From the NCBI GenBank assembly GCA_051294375.1, contig CM119265.1:5863730-5927729 (forward strand): a stretch of 64,000 nucleotides of DNA, given 5' to 3'. The notes below the pieces were generated by a model, which was given only the letters and a program-made list of their open reading frames with translations, ran no database searches and was not told the DNA's origin. This document shows positions 44,831 through 54,909 of the stretch, one piece after another (position 1 is the first letter of the stretch; each line of letters opens with the position of its first letter). Position numbers and translations under genes: made by a program. This DNA is from Paraspadella gotoi. Its lineage: Eukaryota; Chaetognatha.

Positions 44831-45028
44831 ATGTCCCGCAACTTAGAAAGATTCGAACCCTGGTGCCGTATTTGTGAGGTCTGCTCGGATTTGGTTCCGC
44901 TCTCTCTACTTCTCTCCCTGCAAGATGCTCTGAACTGTTTTGCACTTTCTTTTCCCGAAATTTATACATTAACTATAACAATCATTCATATTCCACTTTC
45001 TCCAGCTGGGGTGCTCGACTGTCACTAG
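44831..45028 (+). CDS. Possible ZAD-like zinc-finger N-terminus
   Basis: ATG at 44,831 begins MSRNLER, then FEPWCRICEVCSDLVP, then LLSLQDALNCFAL. The opening CRIC (C-x2-C) close to the N-terminus followed by a short polar stretch and SDLVP resembles the first zinc-ligand pair of the ZAD domain of arthropod C2H2 zinc-finger proteins. The second Cys pair expected some 40-50 residues later is not visible before the stop at 45,026-45,028, so this would be a first exon or a partial or false match. Arthropod-rich distribution of ZAD is established; the assignment here is inference. Confidence 0.25.
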   Translation: MSRNLERFEPWCRICEVCSDLVPLSLLLSLQDALNCFALSFPEIYTLTITIIHIPLSPAGVLDCH

Positions 45029-45031
45029 CGA

Positions 45032-45520
45032 TTGGGTCATCTCTCCCTGCATCCCGATATCCTTTTAATGGACATTAATCTACGCTCTCTGTCCGATTGT
45101 CCAGAGTCCAAGACAATCTCCCTCCCGCATATCTCCCCTCTTTTTGGTGGTGGTGGTGTACTGTGGAAGTGGACGAAGAAGGAGAAGAAGGAGAAAGGGA
45201 AGGAGATAAAGAAGAAGGAGAAAGGGAAGGAGATAAAGAAGATAAAGAAAAAGGAGGAGCAGAAGACAACGAATGCCTCCGGCGCCATCTTGAATCGATT
45301 TGTTCCCATCTGCATACTTACGAAAAAAAGCGTGGTGGGGCCGCTCGTGGTGGTAGCGGCGGCGGACGAAACGTTTGTGAAATCAGGGAATATAAATAGA
45401 AAAGAATTAAAGAAAGATAGTGATGTTCTTTTGTTTTTTATGAAGTCACATTTCGTAACGATCGTTGACGCAGCATTTATGATCTTTTTCTTCGTTCTGG
45501 GAATGTTGGGAAAATTGTGA
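45032..45520. CDS. Long overlapping ORFs on both strands, strand undecided
   Basis: Plus strand: 162 codons, with a Lys/Glu-rich repeat in the middle, then SVVGPLVVVAAADETFVKSG and a hydrophobic VDAAFMIFFFVLGMLGKL end that could be a membrane segment. Minus strand: a 264-codon frame (45,831-45,037) that includes INAASTIVTKCDFIKN, SSAAATTTSGPTT and FKMAPEAFVV. A consensus donor GTAAGTATG occurs on the minus strand near 45,319-45,327. The mirror copy (53,700-54,100) breaks both frames with indels. One of the two may be real; I cannot choose. Confidence 0.25.
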
Positions 45521-45954
45521 AAAAAGATTAATTCCACGGCTAAAATGCCGTGAAAGTAAGAACTGACTGAATGATATCGCATTCCCATTTTTTTTTTCCT
45601 CTGCTGAAACAAAGAACAAAAGAAAACGAGAGAAAAAGAATGGAATCGAAGGGAAAACAATAAAATCACGTCTCCTCCCAATTTTCCAGCCTCGATTTTT
45701 TTTTTTTTCTTCTCAACCCTCCGCCCAACGTCTCCTTCCCTCCTTTTCCCCAACTTTTCCCTCCTCCTCCCCACCCCTACCTCGCCCTCCACCCTAGCTC
45801 TCCCCCTTTCCCTTCCCCGGGCCTCTCCCACCCTCTTTTTCTCGCGAAAATGGGTAAACCTATTAACGCGTTTTTTCGAAGGTCGGATTCAAATTTTCGG
45901 ATGCAAATTTTCGGATGCAAATTTTCGAAGGTCGGATGCAAATTCGCTTTGTGC

Positions 45955-46060
45955 CGAGTTTATGAAATTGGTACAACCAATATAAAAATTATCCATTCAT
46001 TTAATAAATAAGCCATCTTGCCCCTGACTTTGGACAGGCTTTGGTGGTTTAAGGAATCCA
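45955..46060 (+). repeat. Member of a dispersed CTGACTTTGGACAGGC repeat
   Basis: Contains GGTACAACCAATATAAAAAT, then ATTCATTTAATAAATAAG, then CTTGCCCCTGACTTTGGACA and GGCTTTGG. Related sequence occurs at 61,330-61,415 (CTTGCCTCCTGACTTGTGAC), at 12,290-12,345 and 12,395-12,465 (CTGACTTTGCC), and at 10,950-11,000 (GGACACTGGACAGGCT). The mirror copy is at 53,290-53,425. It looks like the tail of a SINE or MITE family. Confidence 0.45.
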
Positions 46061-46429
46061 TCATCTTATATGATAATGACATAGCAGGTCCCTGCAAGAT
46101 TTCATTCAAACTCTCTCACAGTCCTGTTTATTCATTCCAGAGTTTGTTTTCTTTATTTTTTTTTTTTTTTTTTTTTTAAGGCGCGACTTTTTGTGAGAAG
46201 GAAAATCGGGAAGTAATCGATGTCAACTCTGGGATTACGGTTAATTACGTTTGACTGCGATGAATTTGGACATTGCTATGTTCACCTTCGATTCGGCGCT
46301 ATGCAGAAACTTGATTTGGTCAGTCGTCAGTCTTCGTATCTTTGAACCCTCTAACTTTACCGAGGTTAATTCTTCATTTCGGAGGCGAATTCTCGTTACA
46401 ACTCCGTGTATTTTTCCGAGAAAAAAAAA

Positions 46430-46435
46430 TTCTCT

Positions 46436-46473
<38 letters not shown>

Positions 46474-46495
46474 CATCTCCTCTCTCTCCCGCAAG
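46430..46495 (+). repeat. (CT)n microsatellite
   Basis: Interrupted CT array next to a CpG-rich block. Confidence 0.9.
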
Positions 46496-46940
46496 GCAAA
46501 CGCGGGTGGCCAGCTTCGTTCGGCCGTTTTCCAGAAGGAAAGGTCGGCCGGGTTCGCTCACCCCTCCTTACTGCAGCCCTTTCTCACCACCGCTCACCGC
46601 GCTCCATCACGCGATTCCACCCGCTCCACCCGCGCAACGCCCACCACCGTCCTTCCTCTTAAATCTCCTCCCTAATCCTTTTTTCGTCGTCCCCATTGGT
46701 TCTCATGAGAAATTCTATGCTAACGTACATTAAGGTCTCCCTTTGGCGGTCGCTCGGTCGGTCGGTCGTCTGTCGGGCAGAGAATGGGGGGTTAAGGCTA
46801 CTCCGGCGTTTCGCTTCCGCCCTGCACGCTAAATCTTCTACGACCGCTAAGCCAGTCCCTATTTTCTCTCCCATCTCAGATTCCCGGATGGAGGATTCTT
46901 TCCCTTTTTTTTTTATTTGCTCGTAGTTTTGCCCAGAAGC
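46496..46940 (+). promoter_or_regulatory. CpG-rich island, possible promoter, ORFs undecided
   Basis: GC- and CpG-rich sequence between AT-rich flanks, with CGGTCGGTCGGTCG, many CG dinucleotides and no clear exon. It is mirrored at 52,290-52,690. Several Pro/Arg-rich frames of 70-105 codons pass through it in conflicting phases. A promoter is an inference from composition only. Confidence 0.25.
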
Positions 46941-47134
46941 TCCGCATGTGACGAATGACGATGCCATGAAATAATTTCAATGTTTCGCTTTGTAAGTAAT
47001 TGTACTTTTCAGTTTTCCACTTTTCCCGGGATTATATTTTTTTTTCAGTCTTTCTCTCATACGCCAACAATAACAATTGACAATTGACAATTTCTTATTA
47101 GTAGTTAGTATCTTAATACGATAGCAATACGATA

Positions 47135-47137
<3 letters not shown>

Positions 47138-47203
<66 letters not shown>
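47138..47203 (+). repeat. (CT)n microsatellite
   Basis: About 62 bases of near-pure CT. The mirror place (51,860-52,010) is purine-rich but strongly diverged. Confidence 0.95.
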
Positions 47204-47204
<1 letters not shown>

Positions 47205-47429
47205 TTTTCCTCCTCCTTCCTCTCTTCTCTCAAGGATTTTTACTTTTGACCCGGGATTCTTATTTTCCACGCAATCTCTGGCAACCGCTTCAACAGCAAG
47301 GACGACGTAGGCTACACGCGCGACAATGAGTAAAACAACAATAATGTTGTTCAGGATGACGCTTTGTAAAGAGAAAAGCTATTGTCAATGAAACCATCGA
47401 TCTCTGGAGGATGAAAATAGGGAAGATGA

Positions 47430-47567
47430 GAAGTGGAGCGGATCGATGAAAAGGAGCTGAAGAAACTGGAGCAATGGATCTCTGACTCGCTTGAAATTTA
47501 TATTGTAAGATGTAAGGAGAGGAAAGTAATAATGTCAACAACAAGGTCGGCTGAAATGGAATATTAG
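47430..47567 (+). CDS. Candidate exon, Lys/Glu-rich helix, in both IR3 arms
   Basis: The open frame from GAA 47,430 reads EVERIDEKELKKLEQWISD, then SLEIYIV, and ends at TAG 47,565-47,567. ATT|GTAAGA at about 47,503 is a possible donor. The other arm (51,545-51,665, minus strand) differs by indels. Reading the two together extends the frame upstream with NENIASVWGLKIGKDEEW and changes the end to PRLEIYIVKM followed by TAA. That two independently damaged copies converge on one protein-like frame is the main support. It is probably an alpha-helical segment. No family recognised. Confidence 0.4.
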   Translation, partial: EVERIDEKELKKLEQWISDSLEIYIVRCKERKVIMSTTRSAEMEY

Positions 47568-48254
47568 ATTTGCAGATATATGCAGATATATATGCAGTCT
47601 ATACACAATTTGCAGATAATATCAATCAATTATTTGTTTCAGAGTCATGATTTTGGCAGAAGATTTAGTAGTTAATAGTTAATTCTGTCTTCCTCAGAGA
47701 CAGAAGTCTCTGAAGATCAGTGCTTATTTAAAAATAAATATTATGTTACTTCCAGAAATAATTTGTTTTTTCTTTTATATTATTGGCATGAAAAGACCAA
47801 ATCAAACTATTAACTAATAATATCAATCAATATCGACTAGTTTCTCAGTTGAAATTTTTTCTATAGCTTCCGTCAAAAAAAGCGAGATGTGCGCGTCTTA
47901 CCTGTTTGTTATCGATCAACCAAAGAGAAAACAAAAGAGAAAAGAGATCAATATAATCCTTTCAAATATTCTTACGCCCGAAAACAGCAATGCAGTTTCA
48001 TCCACGCGGATAGAGATTGCCAGAGTTCCTCTCTAAGTCGTAAAGACGTGACTCGGGACAACCGGCGTTCGAGGCCGCGAGAAGATGAACTCGCGAGGAT
48101 TTGACGAGTTGATTGGAAAGAGGAAAGGTGGGCCCTGTTGTTGTTGTTGTCGTCGATGTTTAAGGCGACAAAAGTTATTAAAATACGTCCTCTCAATACT
48201 GAAGCAATGCGACTTCGCTCGGCGGACGATCAAAGTAGAGAGAATCTTTTTTTT

Positions 48255-48987
48255 TTTTATGTTTGTTTTTCAATTTTTATTTTGGTTTTGCTGTTTTTTT
48301 TTTCTTTCAAATCATCTGAATTCAACTGAAATTTAATCATCATTAGCTCAATTTTATCTATCCCTCTTCCTTTTTCTATTATTCTCTCCCCTATTTCTTC
48401 ATTTTTCATTCCCCCCCTCCCTATTTTCTCTTATTCGTTTCGTTATTTCATTCTCTCTCTTCCCCCTTTTTCTGTTTTTACGATTCTCTTCATTCCTTCT
48501 CTTTTTCGTTTCCACTTTCCTTCTTGCGGATATGATTTCTTCTCCCCTCTCGTTTCTCTGCGCGCTACAACCTTTCTTCTTTCCACGTCAGTAAATCACC
48601 ATCGGATGTCGCTTTATCTCGGAGGAACACTATAACTCTCTCGCTCTCCCTCTTCCTCTCACTAAGTCTCACTACCTCCACTTACCCTCCACCCACTTCC
48701 TCAGTCCTCACCCTTCAGCCATATCCCTACTTATTTCACCCAGAACTCGGTCAGTCTCTAGAATGCCTCAGGTTCCCAAGGTCTTCTTTTACGATTCTTC
48801 CACGCGCGTCACTTTGCTTCGGGTTTCTCCTCTCGTTCTCGGCTCTTCGTTCTCTCCTCGTTCTCCCGCCCCGGTCGTCTCGACGGCCGTCTCTATTCAG
48901 CTTGCCGTGGCTGTGCTACTTAGAGGCCGAAGGCGGCGCGAGGAGGTTGGGTCCGGGTGATTATGGCGGGTTCGTGCGAACCGTGAT
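48255..48987 (+). repeat. Direct repeat Y, first copy
   Basis: Matches 49,470-50,205 in direct orientation: T-rich start, TCAAATCATCTGAATTCAAC, CATCATTAGCTCAATTTTAT, GTTTCTCTGCGCGCTACAAC, CAGAACTCGGTCAGTCTCTA, then the ORF below. The two copies flank the centre of IR3, so the centre is a direct repeat inside an inverted one. Confidence 0.9.
48763..48987 (+). pseudogene. First copy of the MPQVPKVFFYDSS ORF, frameshifted and cut by a gap
   Basis: Starts MPQVPKVFFYDSSTRVTL like the second copy, but small insertions shift it to a stop at 48,958-48,960. Read in corrected phase, the downstream part matches the RLVRVIAVREP region of the second copy before the 25-N gap. Confidence 0.4.
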
Positions 48988-49012
48988 NNNNNNNNNNNNN
49001 NNNNNNNNNNNN
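48988..49012. other. 25-N gap
   Basis: Exactly 25 N, in the centre of IR3. Confidence 0.95.
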
Positions 49013-49055
49013 GAGTCATTTCGCACCATAACGCTTTCACGTCTCTCACGGATGA

Positions 49056-49329
49056 AAGAGAGAGAGAGAGGAGACGAGAGAGAGAGAGAGACGAGAGAGA
49101 GATGAGAGAGAGATGAGAAGAAGAGAGAGTGAGAGAAGAGAGAAGAATATCTCATTATTATCAAAAAGAGAAAAATTCCCAATAATAACATTTGGTTCGT
49201 GAGAAACAATTAATTTTTTTTTCATCGGAAATAGAAATTTACGTAAGACGATCGGCGGAATTTAATTCAATTAAATTTGAAAAGGTGGAGAGAGAGAGAG
49301 AGGGAGAGAGAGAGAGAGATGAGGAGAGA

Positions 49330-49375
<46 letters not shown>
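49056..49375 (+). repeat. Two (GA)n arrays
   Basis: (GA)n with (GAGAT) interruptions at 49,056-49,140 and 49,288-49,375. Between them is AT-rich unique sequence. Confidence 0.95.
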
Positions 49376-49469
49376 AGATAGAAATAAGATAGTGAGAATC
49401 TGTCAATAATTTTTTTAAAAAGCATCTTTTTTTCGCTTTCTCTTTTTTTGGTAAACCTTTTTTTTTAGT

Positions 49470-50205
49470 TTGTTTTTTCTATATTTTTATTTTGGTTTTG
49501 TGTTTTTTTTTTCTTTCAAATCATCTGAATTCAACTGAAATTTAATCATCATTAGCTCAATTTTATCTATTCGCTCTTCCTTTTTGCTATTATTCGTCGA
49601 GTCTCTGCGGCTATTTCTTCAATTTTCATGTCCCTCCGCCTCCCTATTCTCTCATTCGTTTTCGTATATTTCATTCTCTCTCTTGCCCCCTTTTCTGTTT
49701 TTACGATTCTCTTCATTCCTCTCTTTTATCGTGTTCACTGTTCCTCTTGCGATATGATTTCTTCTCCCCTCTCGTTTCTCTGCGCGCTACAACCGTTTCT
49801 TCTATTCCACGGCACGTAAATGCACCAATCGGTGTGCGCTTATCTCGGAGGAACACATATACTTCTCGTCGCTGCTCGTCGCCGTTTCTTCCTCCACTAA
49901 GTCTCACTTACCTCCACTACCTCCACCCACTTTCCTCAGTCCTCACCCTTCAGCCATTATCCCTACTTATTTCACCCAGAACTCGGTCAGTCTCTAGAAT
50001 GCCTCAGGTTCCCAAGGTCTTCTTTTACGATTCTTCCACGCGCGTCACTTTGCTTGGTTCTCCTCTCGTTCTCGCTCTCGTTCTCTCCTCGTTTCTCCCG
50101 CCCCGGTCGTCTCGACGGCGTCTCTATCAGCTTGCGCGTGGCGGCTCACTGAGGCCGAAGGCGCCGCGAGGAAGTTGGTCCGGGGATTGCGGTTCGCGAA
50201 CCGGA
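49470..50205 (+). repeat. Direct repeat Y, second copy
   Basis: Second copy of 48,255-48,987, with independent indels. It continues without a gap into the IR3 right arm. Confidence 0.9.
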
Positions 50206-50245
50206 TGATCGTCCGCCGAGCGAATTCGCATTGCTTCAGTATTGA
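49999..50245 (+). CDS. Small ORF, about 82 codons after indel correction
   Basis: ATG 49,999 opens MPQVPKVFFYDSSTRVTL, a hydrophobic GSPLVLALVLSSFLPP and a basic RSSRRRLYQLA. As written the frame then drifts and stops at 50,206-50,208. With the other copy as guide, the conserved reading is VAATEAEGG, then ARRLVRVIAVREPDDRPP, then SEVALLQY and TGA at 50,243-50,245. A hydrophobic stretch after about 18 residues could be a signal anchor. The AG just before the ATG (CTCTAG|A) could also be an acceptor. No family recognised. Downstream, other frames open on the same strand (PTFLFSNQLVNPREF) and may be 3' UTR. Confidence 0.4.
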
Positions 50246-50852
50246 GAGGACGTATTTTATAACTTTGTCGCCTTAAACATCACGACAACAACACAACAGG
50301 GCCCACCTTTCTCTTTTCCAATCAACTCGTCAATCCTCGCGAGTTCATCTTCTCGCGCCTCGAACGCCGGTTGTCCCGAGTCAACGTCTTACCGACTAGT
50401 GAGAGGAACTCTGGCAATCTCTATCCCGTGGATGAAACTGCATTGCTGTTTTCGGGCGTAAGAATATTTGAAAGGATTATTTGATCTCTTTTCTTCTTTT
50501 GTTCTCTTTGTTGATCGATAAACAAACAGGTAAACGCGCACATCTCGCTTTTTTTGACGGTAGCTATAGAAAAAATTTCAAACTGAGGAAACCAGTCGAT
50601 ATTGATTGATATTATTAGTTAATAGTTTGATTGTCTTTTCATTGCCAATAATATAAAAGAAAAAACAAATTATATTCTGGATAGTAAACTATAATATTTA
50701 TTTATAATAAGCACTGATCTTCAGAGACTTCTGTCTCTGAGGAAGACAGAATTAACTATTAACTAACTAAATCTTCTGCCAAAATCATGACTCTGAAACA
50801 AATATTGATTGATTATTATCTGCAAATTGTGTTATAGACTGCATATATATAT

Positions 50853-51458
50853 AAGGCGTAGAAAATTCCTAAGTTTAACTTTAATTAAAATTCTAAAAGT
50901 GAGAACGAACAACATTTATACCTTATGAACATTTATGTATAAAAAAATTCATAATAAATTTACAATTTACGCCAGTAGGCCATATTTATACTTAGTACTA
51001 AACCAATAAATGTTAAAATTTCCAAAACAGTTTTTCTAAGATTTTTTTTGCAGATTTGATTCGTCATAAAAAGTTGATAAAGAGAAATATAACTCTTTTT
51101 TGAAAAATTCTTCATTAAGTGGGTCAAAAATAGTAAGCATATTAAACTTGAAATTTTACTTTATATATTAAATATAGAGATTTTTTTAATTTTTAACTAC
51201 TTAATGAAAGAATTTTTTAAAAAAAATAAATATATTTTCTTTTATCAACTTTTTGACGCAGGAATTCAAATCTGCAATCAAAATTAAAAAAAGCCTATTT
51301 TGAAATTTTCGATTTACTATAAGGGATAGACTATTATAAAATATAGCCCTACTGCGAAAATTAAACATAAATTAATTTTTTAAAAATTAGTTCACTGATG
51401 GTATGGTTTCATAATGACTTTTTAGATTTTGTATGTAACTTTCACTCGCCTAATATTA
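50853..51458. mobile_element. Fold-back MITE-like element (~605 bp), in one IR3 arm only
   Basis: The left arm reads GACTGCATATATATCTGCAT across this site (reverse of about 47,580-47,610). Here the same sequence is split by about 605 AT-rich bases. The ends are inverted-repeat-like: 5' AAGGCGTAGAAAATTC against 3' (reversed) AGGCGAGTGAAAGTTAC. The internal halves also mirror each other: GCCAGTAGGCCATATTTATA with the reverse of TATAAAATATAGCCCTACTG, and TTGCAGATTTGATTCGTC with the reverse of GCAGGAATTCAAATCTGCAA. There is no coding capacity. Flanking TA-rich sequence allows a TA-type duplication, but the exact one is obscured by the (AT) context. Confidence 0.6.
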
Positions 51459-51544
51459 TATCTGCATATATCTGGCAAATCTAATATTCCATTTCAGCCG
51501 ACCTTGTGTTGACATATTACTTTCCTCTCCTTACATCTTTACAA

Positions 51545-51665
51545 TGATGAAATTTCAAGGCGAGGGTCAAGAATCCATGCTCCAGTCTTCGTTCAGCTCT
51601 TTTCATCGATCCGCTTCCATTCCTCATCTTTCCCTATTTTCAGTCCCCAGACGGATGCGATGTTT
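51545..51665 (-). pseudogene. Mirror copy of the KELKKLEQWISD exon
   Basis: Reverse-strand counterpart of 47,430-47,567. It retains GAATGGAAGCGGATCGATGA and the downstream GACCCTCGCCTTGAAATTT, but indels break the frame three times. Used together with the left copy it supports the consensus reading given there. Confidence 0.4.
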
Positions 51666-52289
51666 TCATTGAACAATAGCTTTTCTCTTTACAAAGCGTC
51701 ATCGGACACTGAACAACTATTATTGTTGTTTACTCATTGTCGCGCGCTGTAGCCTACCGTGTCCCGTGCTGTTGAAGCGGCTTGCAGAGATCTGAGCGGG
51801 TGAAATAAGAATCCCGGGGCTCAAAAAAGTGTAAAATCCTGAGAGTAAGGCAGTACGGTACTTGAGAGAAGGAAGAGAGATGAATATCATAAGAGAAGCA
51901 AAGAAGAGAGATGATGAGCATGAGATGAAGGAAAGAAGACTAATTACGCGAGAGACATCGACAGAGAAGAAAAGAGGACTCCGGAGGAGAGAGAGAGAGA
52001 GAGTAGGAGCAGCAAAGGAATATTCGTATTGCTATCGTATTAAGTAACTAGACACTAATAAGAAATGTCAATTTGTCAATTGTTATTGTTTGCGTTATGG
52101 AGAAAGACTGAAAAAAAAAAAAAAATTATCGATTCCCGGGAAAAGTGGAAAACTGGAACAAGTACATATTACTTACAAAAGCGAAAAACATCGAAATTAT
52201 TTTCATGCATCGTCATCGTTCACGATGCGGAGCTTCTGGGCAAAAACTACGAAAAAAAAAAAAAGGGGAAAGAATTCGCCTCATCCGGG

Positions 52290-52700
52290 AATCGGACGAT
52301 GGGGGAGAATAGGGGGTTAGCTGGTGTAGAAGATTTAGCGGTAGGGCGGAAGCGAAACGCCGGAAAGTAGCCTTAACCCCCATTCTCTGCCCGACAGGAC
52401 CGACCGCGACCGACGAACGACCGCCAAACGGAGACCTTAATGGTTACGTTAGCATAAATTCTCATGAGAACCAATTGGACGACGATAAAAAAAGGTTAGG
52501 GAGGAGTTTAAGAGGAAAAAGGGGAGGGCGCGTTCGGCTGTGGAGGCGGTTGGCGCGGGTGGAGCTGTGGTGGAATCGCGGCGATGGAGCGCGGGGGACG
52601 GTGGGAGAAAGGCTGAGTTAAGGGGGGTGAGCGAACCCTGGCCGACCTTGCCTTCTGCGAAAAGGCCGGAACGAAGCTGGCCCACCCGCGTTTGCCTGCG
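52290..52700 (-). promoter_or_regulatory. CpG-rich island, mirror copy
   Basis: Reversed copy of 46,496-46,900, G-rich on this strand with many CpG. No exon is visible. Confidence 0.25.
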
Positions 52701-53099
52701 AGAGAGAGAGAGAGAGGAGAGAGACGAGAGAGAGAGAGACGAGAGAGATGAGAGAGAGAGAATTTTTTTCTCTACGGAGAAAAAATATACACGGCGAGGG
52801 TCTGATCGCCGAGAAGTTTTTTGTTTTCTTAACGAGACATCGCCTCCCGAAATTGAAGAAAATTAACCTCGTGGTAGTTAAGCCTAGAGCGTAGAGTTCA
52901 AAGATCGGAAGACTGACCCGACCTTGACCAATATCAAGTTTCTGCGATAGTAGCCGCCCGGAATTCGAGATGGTTGAACCATAGCAATCATGCTCCAATT
53001 CATCGCAGTCAACGTATTAACCGTAATCCCAAGTGACATCGATATTACTTCCCGATTTCCTTCTTCACCCCAAAAAGTCTCGGTCGCCTTAAAAATAAA

Positions 53100-53106
<7 letters not shown>

Positions 53107-53184
<78 letters not shown>

Positions 53185-53190
53185 AAAAAA
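53107..53190 (+). repeat. Poly-A tract, 84 bases
   Basis: Nearly pure A with two T interruptions. The mirror site (46,156-46,177) has only 22 T. I see no retroposon body on its 5' side, so it may be expansion, a read artefact, or a retrotransposition tail. Confidence 0.9.
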
Positions 53191-54309
53191 TTAAAGGAAA
53201 ACAAAACTCTTGGGAACTATCGTGAATAAGCAGGACTGTGAGAGAGTCTCTCTTGAATGAAATCTTGCAGGGACTGCTATGTCATTACATATAGCAATGT
53301 GATGGATTCCTTAAACCACCAAAGCCTGTCCAAAGTCAGACAGTGTGGCAAGAATAGCTTATTTATTAAATGAATGGATAATTTTTATATTGGTTGTACC
53401 AATCTTCATAAACTCGGCACCACAACCTGCGAATTATGCATTCCGCACCTTCTGAATAAAAAAAACATACTCCGCGTAATTAGGTTTACCCATTTTCGCG
53501 AGGAAAAGCGGGGACGGGGGGAGAGGCCCGGGGAAGGGAAGGGTGAGCGGAGAGTAGGGGTGGGCGAGGACGGTTAAGGTGGGGGTAGGAGGAGGTCGAA
53601 AACAGTTGGCGGGAAAGGAGGGAAGGAGACGTTGCGGAGGTTAGAAGAAAAAAAATCGAGGCTGGAAAATTGGGAGGAGACGTGATTTTATTGCGTTTCC
53701 TTCGATTCCATTTCTTTTCTCTCGTTTTTCTTTTTGTTCTTTGTTTCAGCAGGGACGAGAAAAAAAAAAAATGGAATGCGATATCATTTCAGTCAGTCTT
53801 ACTTTCACGCATTTTAGCCGTGGAATATTAATCTTTTTTTCACCATTTTCCCAACATTCCCAGCAACGAAGAAAAAAGATCATAAATGCTGCGTCAACGA
53901 TCGTTACGAAATGTGACTTCATAAAAAACAATCAAGAACATTCACTATCTTTCTTAATTCTTTTCTATATATTCCCTGATTTTCACAAACGTTTTCTTCC
54001 GCCCGCCGCTACCACACGAGCGCGCCCACCACGCTTTTTTCGTAAGTATGCAGATGGGGAACAAATCTGATTCAGATTGGCCGCCGGAGCATTCGTTGTT
54101 CTTCTGCTCCTTCCTTTTTCTTATCTTCTTTATCTATCCTTTCCATTCTCCTTCTTCTTTCTATGTCCTTCCCTTCTCCTTCTTTCGTCCTTCTTCGTCC
54201 ACTTCCACAGTCGCCTCCGGACGTCGGAACATCCCCGAACCAATAAATCAAACCGTCGGAGCTAATGACTTTTTCCTTTCCCTCTTCTCTATCTCTCCTA
54301 TCTCCAACG

Positions 54310-54316
54310 GTTCTCT

Positions 54317-54409
<93 letters not shown>

Positions 54410-54769
54410 TTTTCTTCTCCAATTCGGAACTTACACACACACACACACCCCAACGACTCCAAACGGCAGTGCTGTGATTAAGATTATTTTTTTGGCATAT
54501 GACTCCCTGGAGCGCTATGCAATCTCTTGAAAAAAAAACCAAGAGGAGACTCTTCTACTTCTCCTCTCTCTCTCTCTTCTCTCTCTTCTCTCTCTCTCTC
54601 TTTCTCTCTCTCTCTTCTCTCTCTCTCTCTCTCTCTCTCTATCCTATCTTTTCTCTCTCTATACCTTCCAACAAGGCAGGCAGGGGTATGTGGGCGAAGA
54701 GAAAGGGGAATGTATAATACTCTTGCCAAGTTTTGTGAGTTGAATCGAGCGATGCTCGAGCTTGGTTTT

Positions 54770-54850
<81 letters not shown>
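54310..54850 (+). repeat. Three (CT)n arrays
   Basis: Interrupted CT arrays at 54,310-54,412, 54,558-54,660 and 54,772-54,848. Between the first two lies a short unique piece with (CA)n, TTACACACACACACACACC. The Arg-Glu and Ser-Leu frames over them are not genes. Confidence 0.95.
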
Positions 54851-54909
54851 GTGCCTTATGGAATCTTGTCGCGGGTTAAGATGGTCGCGGTCGTAACTCA
54901 AATGTAAGA

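Larger units (their letters stand above)
39875..48245 (+). repeat. IR3 left arm (~8.4 kb)
   Basis: Reverse complement of about 50,205-58,040 in mirror order: 39,875-40,070 with 57,830-58,040, the GA array at 40,690-40,790 with the CT array at 57,100-57,227, (GAC)n at 41,214-41,251 with (GTC)n near 56,650-56,683, 42,060-42,180 with 55,730-55,840, 42,855-42,929 with 54,915-55,000, 45,280-45,380 with 54,000-54,090, poly-T at 46,156-46,177 with poly-A at 53,107-53,190, 47,290-47,570 with 51,480-51,770, and 48,000-48,240 with 50,205-50,460. The segment 42,955-43,255 is instead in direct orientation with 54,200-54,490. I found no counterpart for 43,260-45,150. The stretch 39,875-42,850 is AT- and purine-rich with no supported gene. 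Confidence 0.88.
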
